From Undaria pinnatifida (taxonomy: Eukaryota; Sar; Phaeophyceae; Laminariales; Alariaceae): 64,000 nt of DNA. Position numbers and translations under genes: made by a program. Below, one piece after another: positions 1-11,835 of this stretch. Where the stretch lies: contig JABAKD010000002.1 in assembly GCA_012845835.1 (NCBI GenBank), forward strand, positions 23,093,518-23,157,517, written 5' to 3'. The notes beneath the pieces are model-generated. The model made no database searches. It worked only from the letters and a program-made list of their open reading frames with translations, and was not told the DNA's origin. The first letter of the stretch is position 1; each line of letters starts with the position of its first letter.

Positions 1-283
1 CCCCCTCGAAGTTGGAAATCAGCTATCTTGATTAATGTCTTGAATCCGTGTGAATAGATTAAATGCCCCCCCCTCCCCGGCACGGGATGCTAATTACTGT
101 CTTACATGCCAAGTATTGGTCGGTACTCGTCACCCATCTCTTGCAGCCTATACGTAGATACTGCTATAGTCTACAGGTGTTTGTGCTTTTTCGTGGGCAT
201 CCCTTTTTTTTTTGTTTCTTCTTGGTGGGGATGTTTTGTGAGTGGTTCAACGTTGAAGGTCGGGCTACACACTATCGGGATGG

Positions 284-372
284 CAAAACAACAACAACAA
301 TAACAACAACAACAAAAACAACAACAACAACAACAACAACAGCAACAACAACAACAGCAACAACAACAACAA
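284..372. repeat. (CAA)n microsatellite
   Basis: Nearly uninterrupted CAA trinucleotide run of about 90 bases with a few single-base changes (AAAAAC, CAG). The overlapping ORFs are homopolymeric (Thr or Leu runs) and are not taken as genes. The flanks 1-283 and 373-800 show no gene. Confidence 0.9.
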
Positions 373-807
373 CCAATAAATAATTTTACCTCTATGATTA
401 ATCCTAGATATAGATGCCAACATATTTTTCGTGGTGTCTTCGTCGCGGTGTCTTTTACTGGTCAAGCAGATATGGATAACCCTTTATCAACGGAAAACCG
501 CGTCCTCGCGCCGGGCCGGCCCGAGCCCATCGTGTCGCTCCACTGGAGTGCACCGAACAGTAACGGCTTAGACATTTGCAGGTGAAAAAAGAAGAAAGGG
601 GCGTGCTACGCTGCGGGGGGGGGGGGGGGGTTATGGCAGCTCTTGGCAAAAAACGTTTTGAGATCGACGTTTGTTTATCCTCAACAGAAGCAACTGCCCG
701 GCATCGTTGAAACAATGTTTTTTTGTTTTTTTTCCAGCAGTCAGTATTCGTTGTAGTAATACCTTCGGTACTTACAGGTGCGACATTTGTTTCGTCTGTG
801 AGGCTCT

Positions 808-1116
808 TTCTCATCCTTTAGGGGTTCTACTAATAATATATACCCCCCTCATCCTTTAGGGGTTCTACTATTACTATACACCCCCCTCATCCTTTAGGGG
901 TTCTACTGTTAATATACACCCCCCTCATCCTTTAGCGTTCTACTATTAATATACACCCCCCTCATCGTTTAGGGGTTCTACTATTAATATAAAGACTACT
1001 CCCCTCATCCTTTAGGGGTTCTACTATTAATATGTACCCCCCTCCTTGAGGGGTTCTACTATTAATATATACCCCCCTCGTCCTTTAGGGGTTCTACTAA
1101 AAATATACACCCCCAT
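808..1116. repeat. Minisatellite, about 38-bp unit
   Basis: About eight tandem copies of a unit built as CATCCTTTAGGGGTTCTACT followed by an AT-rich spacer and a run of C. Units differ by small indels; the sixth is longer. The CTTTAGGGG core resembles the plant/algal telomere heptamer TTTAGGG, but the rest of the unit does not, so this is an interstitial minisatellite, not a telomere. Confidence 0.85.
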
Positions 1117-1589
1117 GCTAACCCAACACGAAACAGTTACCTCGTGGAACGAAGGGTCGGGGGAAAAGGAGCGTGGAAAGAGATTGGTTCGCGAGGAGCC
1201 GACCGCAGCAACAACAGCAGTAGCAGCGATGGCGGGTGCGGTGGCAAGAGTCGACGGGGGGGAGGAGTGACGAAAAAACGTCGCTGGCGGTTGCCCGAAG
1301 CCTTGGACGCGCCACTGCGGACTGTCCCTCCCGACACGCTGGTGAAGGCGGCGGTGCAGAGGCTACCGCTCTCCTATCGGTATGCTTACCCACGAATGTC
1401 TGTTATTACTGCTACTGTTGACGCACTGTGACGCACTGCGTGTCTGGAGCGGCGTCGGGCGCGCTATTTTTCATGCTCATTTATAGTCGTTCCTTCAATG
1501 CGGAAATTGATTGGTTACATCTCCGCACACTACTACCTAGCTACGTTTTTTTTTTTCCCCTTTTGTCGATCTCTTCTCACACCGCGAAC

Positions 1590-1885
1590 ATATCATGATT
1601 TGGATCGTCTGCAGTACATACATCCCACAGCAGCTGCCGTTATGATCTGTATACCTATAGAATCCAAATCCAACCTCGGAGGAAACACGCGCTAGAACAC
1701 ACAGATCGTACGGCTCTCACCCGGCAACACGAGCTATGCCATACAGATCTTTCCTGAAGGGTCCACATGATCAAGTGAGTAGGGATCGGTCTCTGTCGGA
1801 AGTGTGAATTCCCTTAATCTAGCATACTGCTGTGTTACGGACGGGGTACAAACATGCTCGTAACTACAGAATGGCGGTCGCGATA
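1590..1885 (+). repeat. Dispersed GATC-rich repeat, copy 1
   Basis: Shares an ordered set of blocks with 4680-4950: ACATCCC.CAG..GCTGCCGTTATG, GATCTGTACCTAT, ACGCG.GCTAG, AGATCG.ACGGCTC, CCATACAGATCT..CCTGAA and AGGGATCGGT. Copies in the opposite orientation lie at 3395-3545 and 61128-61560. No coding potential is seen. Confidence 0.65.
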
Positions 1886-2179
1886 GTCGTGGCCACGTAG
1901 TGCCCCGATTAATTCCCTTCCCCACAATATGCAGGGGGACTCCGCCTGTTGGCTCGTGGTCATTCGTGTGCACCTCCTCCTCCTCCTCCTCTTCCTCCTC
2001 CGTCGGCATGCCTGTCTATTCCGCCCCTCCCCTCTGTATATGACACTCAAGTAATGGGCGCCGAAATGTTGGAGATGCCTTCACTAGGAGTAGGAACGGT
2101 GCTCCGTCTCGAAAGAGATGCAAGGTGAAGGGTCAAATGACAAACGTAAGCAACAAATGAGTACCCGCCCCCTTCCCCC

Positions 2180-3370
2180 ATGCACGAAATGAGCCCCCCG
2201 CCCCCCGCCCCCCGCCCCCCGCCCTCCTGCGGCAGGGTATCGGCGGAGAACGCGTTGGGGAAGGGCGGTTCGTCGAAACCCATCGAGGTCAACCTGCAAG
2301 CGTTTCTGGGGCACCTCCGCGCGCAGGAGGGCAACATCCGCGCGCAAGAGGAGGGAACCACATATTTCATGCCGCCCGCAGCATCCACGAAAAAACTACC
2401 ACGCACAGCAGAAGCAGCAGAAGCATCAACCGCGGCAGCAGCAGCCGCCTGTCCCGGATATCGAGAAGAACCTCCTCCGCATTTCGCGCTGCCTTCCTTC
2501 TCCACGCCGCTTCCGCATCATGAGCTTCCCTCCTTCGTCGCTCCTCCCCGACGCCGCCTCCGTGGCACCCAATCGTTCGATATTTTACCCACCTTCGACC
2601 TTACCACCCCTCCCAACACCGCCGCCACGGACGCAGTCACGTGCTCGGAACCTTCACCGAGGTTTCAGGAACGGGTCCGCAGTCAAAGCGGGAAACCCGC
2701 CGATGAATACAGGGACACGCAGCAAGCCGGAGCCAGAACCGCAGCCGCACCAGAGTATCATCACCAGCCTGCAGCAGCGCTTTCATCACAAGCTACGAAT
2801 TTCGACAGCAATGTTTCGACTGAGTATCAACAGCCTGCGGCGGCGGTGTCCTCCTCCCGAGCTACTTTTGACGGCGGTGGTGATTTCATGGGGCTACGCG
2901 GGTACGGGGAAGCGAGGGTGCACGATTTGTTCGCCCCCCCATTTACCTCTCCGTCTTCGCCGCCTCGTCGGCGTCCTAAAACCCCCATTAAAAGGGAGTT
3001 GCCTGGAGAAAGGCGTTACCAAGGGGGGATTGACAATGATAGCCAACAACGTTATCCGTTGCCGCCGATTGCGATTGTTTCGGGGATTTCTGGAGGAGGG
3101 CGAAGAGGGGGAGGACGAAGAAGAGGAAATAATTATGCTGGGGCTGGGCTGGGATCGAGTTCCGTGCTCGGTGAGGAGGAGGAGGAGGAGGACCGGAAGC
3201 AACGAGGGGTAGAGGATGCGGCAGATTATCATGCGGCTGGGTTGGGCGGTCGGCGGAGCAGTAGCACAGCCGCAACCAACAATGACCATGTTTTCCACGC
3301 GTTCCTCAATCTTGGCAGGCGGTTGCCCCGGCGTTTGCGGCGTGATCGAGAAGAAAACCAGAAAGCGTAG
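2180..3370 (+). CDS. Possible Pro/Ala/Arg-rich disordered protein, unknown function
   Basis: The longest conventional ORF in this part of the window: 396 codons from ATG (2180) to TAG. I do not recognise the protein. It starts with a proline-rich stretch, then a more ordinary segment (about residues 30-75, VNLQAFLGHLRAQEGNIRAQ), poly-Ala at about 83-92, two similar segments near 190-225 ending in QPAAA.SS, a Gly/Arg stretch and an acidic Glu run near 330, and a basic C-terminus. Codons in the ordered part favour C or G at the third position, as in the confirmed genes here. Against it: low complexity throughout, long overlapping ORFs on other frames, and no domain. It could be one exon of a larger gene; no flanking exon was identified. 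Confidence 0.4.
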   Translation: MHEMSPPPPAPRPPPSCGRVSAENALGKGGSSKPIEVNLQAFLGHLRAQEGNIRAQEEGTTYFMPPAASTKKLPRTAEAAEASTAAAAAACPGYREEPPPHFALPSFSTPLPHHELPSFVAPPRRRLRGTQSFDILPTFDLTTPPNTAATDAVTCSEPSPRFQERVRSQSGKPADEYRDTQQAGARTAAAPEYHHQPAAALSSQATNFDSNVSTEYQQPAAAVSSSRATFDGGGDFMGLRGYGEARVHDLFAPPFTSPSSPPRRRPKTPIKRELPGERRYQGGIDNDSQQRYPLPPIAIVSGISGGGRRGGGRRRGNNYAGAGLGSSSVLGEEEEEEDRKQRGVEDAADYHAAGLGGRRSSSTAATNNDHVFHAFLNLGRRLPRRLRRDREENQKA

Positions 3371-3394
3371 TAAAAAGTGTACATGACGAGCATG

Positions 3395-3545
3395 TTCGTT
3401 CACATGTCGTCGGGCAGATCACCGATCCCCCACTTGCTGGATCTAGAGAGATCTACATCATCAGGGAAGATCTCTATGGTCTAGCTCATGTTACCGGGTG
3501 TGGAAACCGTACGATCTGCATGGTCTAGCAATTTGTTTCCAAGTT
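3395..3545 (-). repeat. Dispersed GATC-rich repeat, copy in reverse orientation
   Basis: Carries CACCGATCCCCCACTTG, a TCAGGGAAGATCT block, TATGGTCTAG.TCATG.TACC and CGTACGATCTGCA, which match the reverse complement of the family copies at 1590 and 4680 and the direct sequence of 61128-61420. Partial copy. Confidence 0.6.
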
Positions 3546-3639
3546 TGAACCTGCACTATATTACGTAAAGACCCTGCACAACGTGTCAAAACGGCAGACA
3601 CAGGGTTTAATAATAAATGATCTACTCGTATGTGATATA

Positions 3640-3770
3640 TATGATCTAGATCGTGATCTGTCGGCAGCCCCCCTAGTTTTTTTTCAACGAAATCGCCGGT
3701 TTTGAAAGCAGCTCCCGGCCATATCTCCTGATATACGGTGCCCCCTGCCACCCCGACGTCATCGTTCGAT
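3640..3770. repeat. Fragment shared in reverse with 58580-58680
   Basis: The blocks TTTTTTCAACGAAA, GGTTTTGAAA.CAGCTCCCGGCC and CACCCCGACGTCATC recur in reverse complement at 58580-58680. This makes it a short member of a dispersed, non-coding family. Nothing else is visible between 3546 and 4270. Confidence 0.5.
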
Positions 3771-4269
3771 AGCCCTTTGCAAGCAATAAAACATGTGAAG
3801 ACAGGTTTTTCATCTCATCCTTCCTCGTGCGTGCCCAGCATTCACGAAACACTCAGTGAAAAAAAAAAAAAAACTGGTTACAGGGAGGGGCTATCGTAGA
3901 ACCAGTCATCTATTAGATCGTGATCTGTCCGAGGTTGTGCGGTTTGTTCGCCCCCCCCCCCCTTTGAAATCCTTTTGGTTGTTGAGACCCTACTTACTAA
4001 AATCGAACACAAACAAAAAACAATCACAACAACCTTAGGCAACCGTCCACGGAAATAAAACAGCGCCTGCGGTGCAATTACGAGTAGTTTTTCAACCGAT
4101 CACCACGCTGTGCGCGTGCGCGTCGCATCTTGCTGTTGAGCCATGGTCTTCCCACGGCAAGGGCTGCCCTTTTGCGGGTTAACTGTTTTTTCTGTCGCTC
4201 AAGTGCAGACCCTCAAGTGAGGACCTGCTGCTGTGCTGGTTATCCTGATGTTTTTACGAATGGCTACAG

Positions 4270-4950
4270 TCGCTTTAGGACTAATAGCGCGCACATAAAA
4301 GCGTTTGGTCGGATTGCGCGAGCGAATGAATGCGTTCGTTCGAGGTCACGTTTCGGGTCTGGTGATGCTGATGCTGTTGATGTTTGAGCTAGCTCCTCGT
4401 GCTAGGAGCTCAGAAAATTCTTATAAATTTCTGCTGCACCCCTGCCGTGGGATGCGTCTCTTTACGTTTGCACTTCGAACACCCCCTCCGCCCCCCCCCC
4501 CGCCCTTCGCTCGCGGGAGACGTGAATGGTTATGATAGTTGGCTCCTGAGTACTGTTATATGAACAACACCCCCCCGCCCTACCCTCTAGCGCTGGCGGC
4601 TTGATTCGACCGGTTCTGTAAAATCAAGTCACTTTTTTCGACGCTTTTTTTTACACGATTTCACGCCCCTGTCGCCGGATCATAATGATTCAGATGATCT
4701 AGGATCTAGATCATCTATCTACTACATACAGTAGTACATCCCGCAGATTCTGCCGTTATGCTCAAGAAGATGTTGTGCTCGATCTGTACCTATCTGTAGA
4801 GTACAGAGAGCCAACCCAAGAAAACGCGTGCTAGTTCATGTAGATCGCACGGCTCCTACCAGGTACCATGAGCTAGACCGCACAGATCTCCCCTGAAATA
4901 TCTACATGGTTACGCAGGGATCGGTGATCTGTTCGAGGTGTGGACCATTT
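4270..4950 (+). repeat. Composite dispersed repeat (TAGGAGCTC block plus GATC-rich copy 2)
   Basis: The left part (4270-4470) carries GTCGGATTGCGCGAGCGAAT, then GTGATGCTGATGCTG, GCTAGGAGCTC and TTTCTGCTGCACCCCT. The same series appears degenerately at 8090-8235 and in reverse at 61550-61720. The right part (4680-4950) is a diverged copy of 1590-1885. The two parts are also linked, in reversed order and strand, at 61128-61720, so they probably belong to one element. No ORF of note. Confidence 0.6.
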
Positions 4951-5329
4951 TTATGAACCCTCGAAGGACCCAGGTATGTACGTGTTGTTATGGATTGGTG
5001 TCGTATATAGTTGAAGATAAAAAGATAGGTTCCTAGAACGGTCCTTGCGGACCTGATGTAGCATTGATTGGGCTGTTCCAGGATTTGCGTCGCTCTCCGG
5101 TCCCAGAGTCGCCACCCTCAGTAAGTGTGTCGGGGGATTGATAGAATCCACCGTCGTCCCCATCCCGTCGCTTGGGGCCTTGACCTGCACCAAGCCTTGA
5201 GCTAAGAAAAGGCGCTGTCTACGAGAAGGGGCTATACAACGCGGAGCGGTGCCTCCCAGAACCGATACTTCCTGTGTTTCTGCCACTCGGCAGCATACAG
5301 CATAGGAACCAAACATAGCTAGGACTGGG

Positions 5330-5660
5330 CCGTGAGATGGCTGATTAGATGCTAATAGTGTGCTAATAGTACGTCGCCGATTAGGTGTCAGTTAGCTAGG
5401 TATTACGGGTAGCTTCGTGCGGTAATTTCTCGACATACTATACATGAGCCGCCGACTAGCTTGTTGGCTAGGTACTGCGGGTAGTTACGTGCGGTTATTT
5501 GCCGATTGAACTATATGTCGCCGACTAGTTGTTGACTGGCTACGGTAGTACGGGTGTAGTTGCGTGAGTAGTACGCTTTGCTGCATGCGGTGATTGTTGC
5601 CGGCTAGGCTGTAAGTCGCTGACTGGTTATTAGTTGGCTACTATAATAGACATTGCAATT
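5330..5660. repeat. Degenerate tandem repeat, about 80-bp unit
   Basis: About four diverged copies of a unit containing GCCGACTAG, TTGGCTAGGTACTGCGGGTA and GTTACGTGCGGT. Units differ by substitutions and indels. The stretch from 4951 to 5330 is unique sequence with no convincing gene. Confidence 0.7.
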
Positions 5661-5754
5661 AACTGCGTGCGGTATATTACGGAGCTATCTTTGCACCCAT
5701 TTCGAGCGTTTTTTTACTCGACATTTGTTTCTTCTTAATCATGTAAGAGGTTTA

Positions 5755-5950
5755 ATCCTCAGCGATCTTTTGGACAAGCCGTGGTCACAGGTGTCTTCCC
5801 TGAGTCCCCCCTGCCCCCGGTACAGGCCTTCATTTATATCGCGCATAGGGTTCAACCTTCCAGCTTTTCAGCTTCTTACGCTCTCGTCATTTTTTTGCCG
5901 ATTTCTTGCTAAATTAAACCCACGCTCTCGCGCTGTCCGATCCCCTCGTC
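5755..5950 (-). repeat. Partial tRNA-derived SINE-like repeat (family A)
   Basis: Read on the minus strand it matches the body of the elements at 13755-14065 and 49312-49590: CGAGAGCGTGGGTT, then CCCTATGCGCGA, then CACCTGTGACCACGGCTTGT at the 3' end. The tRNA-like head seen in the longer copies is missing, so this is truncated at its 5' end, as expected of a retroposon. Confidence 0.55.
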
Positions 5951-6261
5951 TTTTGTTTTGGAGCTTCATCGTCAAATAAATACTACAGCAAGTCAGTTAG
6001 ATGGTTTTTGCTCGGCCACCCAACTACAATCTAGCCATGAAGTAAAAAAGAGAAAAACTCACAGACCTGAAGAGAACTCAGATTCGGCCTTAATACCGTA
6101 CAATGGAACAGCGCGCAGAAGCACGAGCGTTCAGTTCATTTGCGTAACGATCTGAACGTAGCGTAAAACATTCATTCGTTCATCCGTTTTTAATATCCGT
6201 GATACGCTGACGTTGGTTTGTTCCATATGTCAACCTATACGACGAGTACAATACATATAAT

Positions 6262-7565
6262 GAAAATTAAAATACACTCCAGCTGTGAGATCGAAGATTT
6301 TGTCGCAACTCATCTTTGCAAGCTGTGTGTGATACTCCGATCGCGCGTATCACGGGTTGTGTGTCCTCGTTAAGGATATAGGTCGGCGACTCCCCTTGCA
6401 ACTACAGTGTAGCTATCAGGGTCAACAGGGTGATGTTAGGCAGTCTGTGCGCGGAAACTATAAAACCCGTTTCTGAGGGGGACAAAATCTGACATCTGTG
6501 AAAGGAAATGCAGTTTATCAAGTGAATCCTGTAAGTCGAATAACCGGTGAGGGGAGGGCGGAGTTGTCAAGGACGTGGGGGCCTGATTTTGATCAAAAGG
6601 GGGGCGGGAGGGGGGGAAGGGGGGGAGGGACAGATGGGGCAGGTCAACATGTGCGTGGAAACTATAAATCCTTCTTGTGGGGGAGGGGGGGGGGGATGTG
6701 GGGGGGGGGGGGAGGGCTTTAGGTCGCATAGATGTAGGGGTTTGCTATACGCGTGGTGCTAGGTCTTGGATATGGTGCGGGTAGTGGCGAAGGAGGGGGC
6801 GTTGGGGGCGGGGGGGGGGGGGGGGGGCTTGCAGCAGCGGCATGGACGGCTCTAAAAAGATAATGAGATGATATCCAGTGAGTGAAAGTATTTATTACTC
6901 TGGCGGATTTCAATATTAGGTGGGGCGTTTGAGCAAGAGAGAGCGAGGAGGGGAAAAAAAAAAAAGGGTGGGGGAGGGGAAAGGGTTTCCAAGAGGTTTA
7001 GGTCACATATAATATTAAAATACACTCCAGATATGAGATCAAGCATTTGGTCGACACTGATCTTCGCAATATTGTGTGTGATGCTCCGATCGCGCGTATT
7101 AATCATATATGTAGGGTCTTGCTATACGCGCGGCGCTGGGTCTAGGCGATCGTGCGGGGTGTGGGGAAGGAGGGGGCGTTGGAGGGATGGCGGGGGGAAT
7201 GAAAGCTACGTCATGGATGGCTAGAAAGATAATGACGTGATATCAATTGCTTAGAAGTGTTTATTACTCTGGCCGATTTCGATTGTAAGTGGGGCGTCTG
7301 AACGAACTGGGCGGGGAACAAAAGGATGGGGAGGGGGGGGGAGGAGGGCGGAGATGAGTTAGAGCTACGGCATGGATGGCTAGAAGGATAATGAGATGAT
7401 ATCAGCTGGCTGGTAGTGTTTACTACTCTGGTAGATTTTGATTTCAGGTGGGGCGTTCGAACAAGAGGGATCGGGGGGGGGAAGGGGGGGGGGCATTTCA
7501 ATATATGAGCGGAAAATATAAACCCTTACTCGTAAAGGGGACGAATCTGACGGTTTAGACTATGT
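6262..7565 (+). repeat. 1.3-kb G-rich dispersed element, copy 1
   Basis: Starts at AAATTAAAATACACTCCAGC. It contains a conserved 250-bp leader (AGCTGTGAGATCGAAGATTT, TGTGTGATACTCCGATCGCG, GTGTAGCTATCAGGGTCAAC), an ACTATAAA.CCCGTTTCTGAG block, then several internal subrepeats (AGATAATGA.GTGATATC, ATTACTCTGG..GATTT, GTGGGGCGTTTGA) separated by long G runs. A near-identical copy is at 8688-9992, and a diverged third at 24556-25795. No transposase or other protein is visible, so if it is mobile it is non-autonomous. Confidence 0.8.
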
Positions 7566-8089
7566 GTCTTGGTACCAATTGAGGCAGACGATTCACTTCC
7601 AACTGCTCGTTCTTAAAAAAATCCATTTTTTTTTTCAATCTCTTGCAACTTTTGTTTTGGAAATCGGGATCGAAATACAGAGGAGGAGGAGGAGGCGCTC
7701 TGTCATTTCTTCAGGTTGGAATTTTAAACGAGCGAGAAACGTATCGGAGGACTTTCTTCTTTGCGTTATATTGTTGTAAAGCTCGGGCAACTACTTTCCC
7801 CCCAAACCCTCCAGCAGCCCCGAGTCGTTTTTCTCCTTTGCGTGCGTGACTGCGTGACAGATGCTGTAATCTAATCGTCGTCTTGTTCGTTTTTTGGATT
7901 AACTCATCCCACGGTGGCGGTTGCAAATCTTTAGCCAAAAAAAGGTACCATGTGGTATACCTTATCGGTTGAGCGCCTCGAGTGGGAGGAACTAGTATTA
8001 ACAGTACCAGTTATTCTGGTACTTGAACGAGAACAATACCGGTATGTATGAAGTATGTGCGTGCTTTAGGGCAAGCGCATGCAACAGAT

Positions 8090-8235
8090 GTCTCATTTTG
8101 AGTTGCTGCGCGAATGAAAACGCTTCGTATAATTACTTCCAAGTCATTTTTCGGGTGGGAAGTTGAGTAGCTCCTTATGCTAGGAGCTCGAAAATCGGAA
8201 ATTTCCGCTGCACCTTACACTGCGCTGTGGAATTA
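8090..8235 (+). repeat. Diverged TAGGAGCTC-block repeat
   Basis: Contains CTGCGCGAATGAA, TTTTTCGGGTGG, GTAGCTCCTTATGCTAGGAG and TTTCCGCTGCACC in the same order as 4270-4470. It is followed by an (AAC)n run at 8294-8330. No coding potential. Confidence 0.5.
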
Positions 8236-8687
8236 CTCCAACCCCCCCCCCCGCCCCCTCCATCATTGAAGCCGGAATGGATGTCAAGATAGCGACAACA
8301 ACAACGACAACAACAACAACAACAACAACACCAGCGTGTGCTGCTACGAGTATCTACGACAGAGGTAGCATTCTTCTTTTAATGCTGAAGCGTATTTTTG
8401 TCTGTATCAAAACGGTGGTATCCTAGTGGTCGTTTTGGTTTCTATCTGCTCTTATTATTTGTGTATTCCTGGAGGTTGTCGTTTCCTTATTATCGTTGTC
8501 CTGAGACAGAGACTACATTTTGCGAGACGTTCTTCTTGCCAGCAAGTGCCCAAACAAACAAACGCTGATAGAGTGCACTCTGACGTTGCTATACTCTCGT
8601 CACCGTCGGTATCCCTGTTTTTCTTCCTAGCGTACGTAGGTGACACCCTTTTCTTGTTACCTTTCGCGTTCGACTAATATGTTATTA

Positions 8688-9992
8688 TCAAAATTAAAAT
8701 GCACTCCAGCTGTGAGATCGAAGATTTTGTCGAAAGTCATCTTTGCAAGCTGTGTGTGATACTCCGATCGCGGGTATTACGGGTTGTGTGTCCTCGTTAA
8801 GGATATAGGTCGGCGACTACCCTTGTAACTACAGTGTAGCTATCAGGGTCAACAGGGTGGTTTTAGGCAGTCTGTGCGCGGAAACTATAAAACCCGTTTC
8901 TGAGGGGGATAAAATCTGACATCTGTGGAAGGAAATGCAGTTTATCAAGTGAATCCTGTAAGTCGAATAACCGGCGAGGGGAGGGCGGAGTTGTCAAGGA
9001 CGTGGGGGCCTGATTTTGATCAAAAGGGGGGCGGGAGGGGGGGAGGGGGGGAAGAGGACGGGTGGGGCAGGTCAACATGTGCATGGAAAATATAAATCCT
9101 TCTTGTGGGGGAGGGGGGGGGGATGTGGTGGGGGGGCCGGGGGCGGGGGGGGGAGGACTTTAGGTCGCATAGATGTAGGGGTTTGCTATACGCGTGGTGC
9201 TAGGCCTAGGCAATGGTGCGGGTGGTGGGGAAGGAGGGGGCGTTGGGGGCGGGGGTGGGTGGGAATTGCAGCAGCGGCATGGACGGCTCTAAAACGATAA
9301 CGAGGCGATATCCAAGGCGTGGAAGTGTTTATTACTCTGGCGGATTTCAATATTAGGTGGGGCGTTTAAGCAAGAGAAAGCGAGGAGAAAAAACGGGGGG
9401 GGGGGGGGGGGAAGGTTTTTCAAAAGGTTTAGGTCACATATAATATTAAAATACACTCCAGCTATGAGATCAAGCATTTGGTCGACACTGATCTTCGCAA
9501 TATTGTGTGTGATCCTCCGATCGCGCGTATAAATCATATATATATATATATGTAGGAGCTTGCTAAACGCGCGGTGCTGGGTCTAGGCGATCGTGCGGGG
9601 TGTGGGAAAGATGGGGTGTTGGAGGGGGGAAGGGGGGATGAATAAAAGCTACGTCATGGATGGCTAGAAAGATAATGACGTGATATCAATTGCTTAGAAG
9701 TGTTTATTACTCTGGCCGATTTCGATTGTAAGTGGGGCGTTTGAACGAATTGGGCGGGGAACAAAAGGGGGGGGGGCGGAGGGCGAAGATGAGTTGCAGC
9801 TACGGCATGGATGGCTAGATGAATAATGAGATGATATCAGCTGGCTGGTAGTGTTTACTACTCTGGTAGATTTTGATTTCAGGTGGGGCGTTTGAACAAG
9901 AGGGATCGGGGGGGGGGGGGGGGAGGGGGGCGAGCATTTCAATATGTGCGCGAAAACTATAAACCCTTAAAGGGGACGAATCTGACGGTTGC
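8688..9992 (+). repeat. 1.3-kb G-rich dispersed element, copy 2
   Basis: Same order of blocks as 6262-7565, with small indels mainly in the G runs. It begins at AAATTAAAATGCACTCCAGC and ends after GGGGACGAATCTGACGGTT. The two copies lie in the same orientation about 1.1 kb apart, which fits either two insertions or a segmental duplication that includes the spacer. Confidence 0.8.
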
Positions 9993-10189
9993 AGCAAGAA
10001 GACACCCCTTTATATCACCCGCCTGGTAATGTTTATTGTTCCAGAAGGTTTGATGTTACATGTAGTATGTAACCCAGTTCTTAGGTGTAGTAAACAACGT
10101 GTTAAAAGTTTCATAATTTGTTATTGTACATGGATCGAAAGATAGAATATTTCAAGCGATAGGTACAATCATGTAGATACCAATATTTT

Positions 10190-10820
10190 CTGACATCGCT
10201 AATTATAAGAAACAGATACATATTGCCAACAGGCGAGGTGATGTGGTCATGCAATGTCACCACCATTGAGAACGAAAGGGAGAAATGCGAATCGTTAATG
10301 TTTTGAAAGGAACGCTTAGTGTACACGCGCTCAATTACGTTGCTTCGTTAGTCATACTTCGCTTGGCATAGGTTGGGAGGCGATCATGCAGACGGTATGT
10401 ACGGAATACCTTACGTAATAAGTTGGTAGTGCGGTTTACCGCAATTTTAACATACCAGTCTGTACCTCCTTTTCACATTATTATTGTCTCACATATACGA
10501 TTTTACGCCTATGATTTTTGCCGTGCCGATGTGGGGCTCTGAGGTCGCCAACTCTAAGACAGAGATACGTCTTTCAAATACACCAAGCGAGGTGACGTGG
10601 GCATGCGATGTCATCACTATTGAACGCGAGGATGACTTTACTTTGTTTGGCATGTGCTACTGCGTTTGGTAGAGGTTGTCAGGCGACCATGCAAACGGCC
10701 GGAGGCACGAAATACCCTGCGTAATAGGTTGGTAGTGTGGTCTACCGCAGTGTTAACATAACTGTCTGTACTTCTTTTTCCCATTGTTATCATCTAGTGT
10801 ACGATTATACGCCCTGTTTT
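10190..10820 (+). repeat. Tandem duplication, period about 356 bp
   Basis: Two diverged copies. The block GCGAGGTGATGTGGTCATGC at 10232 matches GCGAGGTGACGTGGGCATGC at 10588. It is followed in both by ATTGA.AACG, GCGA.CATGCA.ACGG, AATAC..T.CGTAATA, TTGGTAGTG.GGT.TACCGCA and GTCTGTAC.TC.TTTT. Both copies are full of stops, so this is not a duplicated coding exon in its present state. Confidence 0.7.
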
Positions 10821-11439
10821 CTCCCCACTGTCGTCGAAGATGTTGTGGTCCTGTAGATGTCGCGTCCATGTCTAGTGCTCTTGTTGGTGGTGCTCATGAA
10901 AACATGCCCTAGCGTGTAGTAGATGATCGCTGAGTGGTGTTCCTTTCCTTTACATCAAGCCAGGTAGTATATGTCAACGCAACCGCTTGCTTGAAAACGA
11001 CAAATGAAATTCCGCACACACCTGATACGGAGGAGACGCGGTCCGAAAATTGTTCAGTATACCGACGGTCAGGTACACGTTATCGAGCGGCGCACTTTAT
11101 TTTTACTACCGCTCCTCACTCCACCTAAAACACTACGGGCATGCGGTGGACCCAGTTCGCTGATGCCCAAAACCAATTACAAAGGAGGTGATGTGGTGGG
11201 CGAATGCTATAATGATGGGCGCTGCTACGATTACCTCGTCTCTTGTTCTGTTTGCTGTTGCGTTCTTGGTGAACCTGTTATTTGGCAACGAGCAGGTTTG
11301 GCGTATTTTAGGTGTGTGCAAAGACTATATGTAGACTATGCGATGTTTCTGAGTCGTAGGGACCTCAATTTGGAATCCAGGGTACATCGGTTCCATCTTT
11401 TGACTGGGTTTCGTATGTAGACGCGTGTATGTGGTTTTA

Positions 11440-11835
11440 GTGTGTGGGCATTCTTGGTTGATGTTCTAGACTTCGTTATCGGGTTTTTTCAAAGTGGTGT
11501 TTTCGAATACATATTATTTTGTGTCCGCGTGGTTGTTTTAGTTGATGTTTTAGGCTTCGTTATCGTGTTGTTTCAGAGTGGTGTTTTTGAACACGTATTA
11601 TTTTGTGTTTGTGTGGTTGTTGCTATACGTGTATATTTTGGGTGATGTTCTAGACTTCGTTATCGTGCTACACGTGTATGTTTTGGTTGATGTTCTAGGC
11701 TTCGTTATCGTTTTGTTCCAGTGGTGTTTTACACGTATTTTTTTGTGTTCGCGTGGTTGTTGGTATACGTGTATGTTTTGTGTGATGTTCTAGACTTCGT
11801 TATCGTGTTGTTTCAGAGTGGTGTTTTCATTATAT
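11440..11835 (+). repeat. Minisatellite, irregular unit of about 45-100 bp
   Basis: At least five repeats of GATGTTCTAGACTTCGTTAT, followed by TTTCAGAGTGGTGTTTT and TTATTTTGTGTTCGCGTGG in most units. It makes open frames rich in Val/Leu/Phe that I take as by-products. Sequence from 11836 to 12980 has no recognisable gene; only a short direct repeat TTTAAACCTGTGGCAT (about 12303 and 12341) stands out. Confidence 0.75.
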
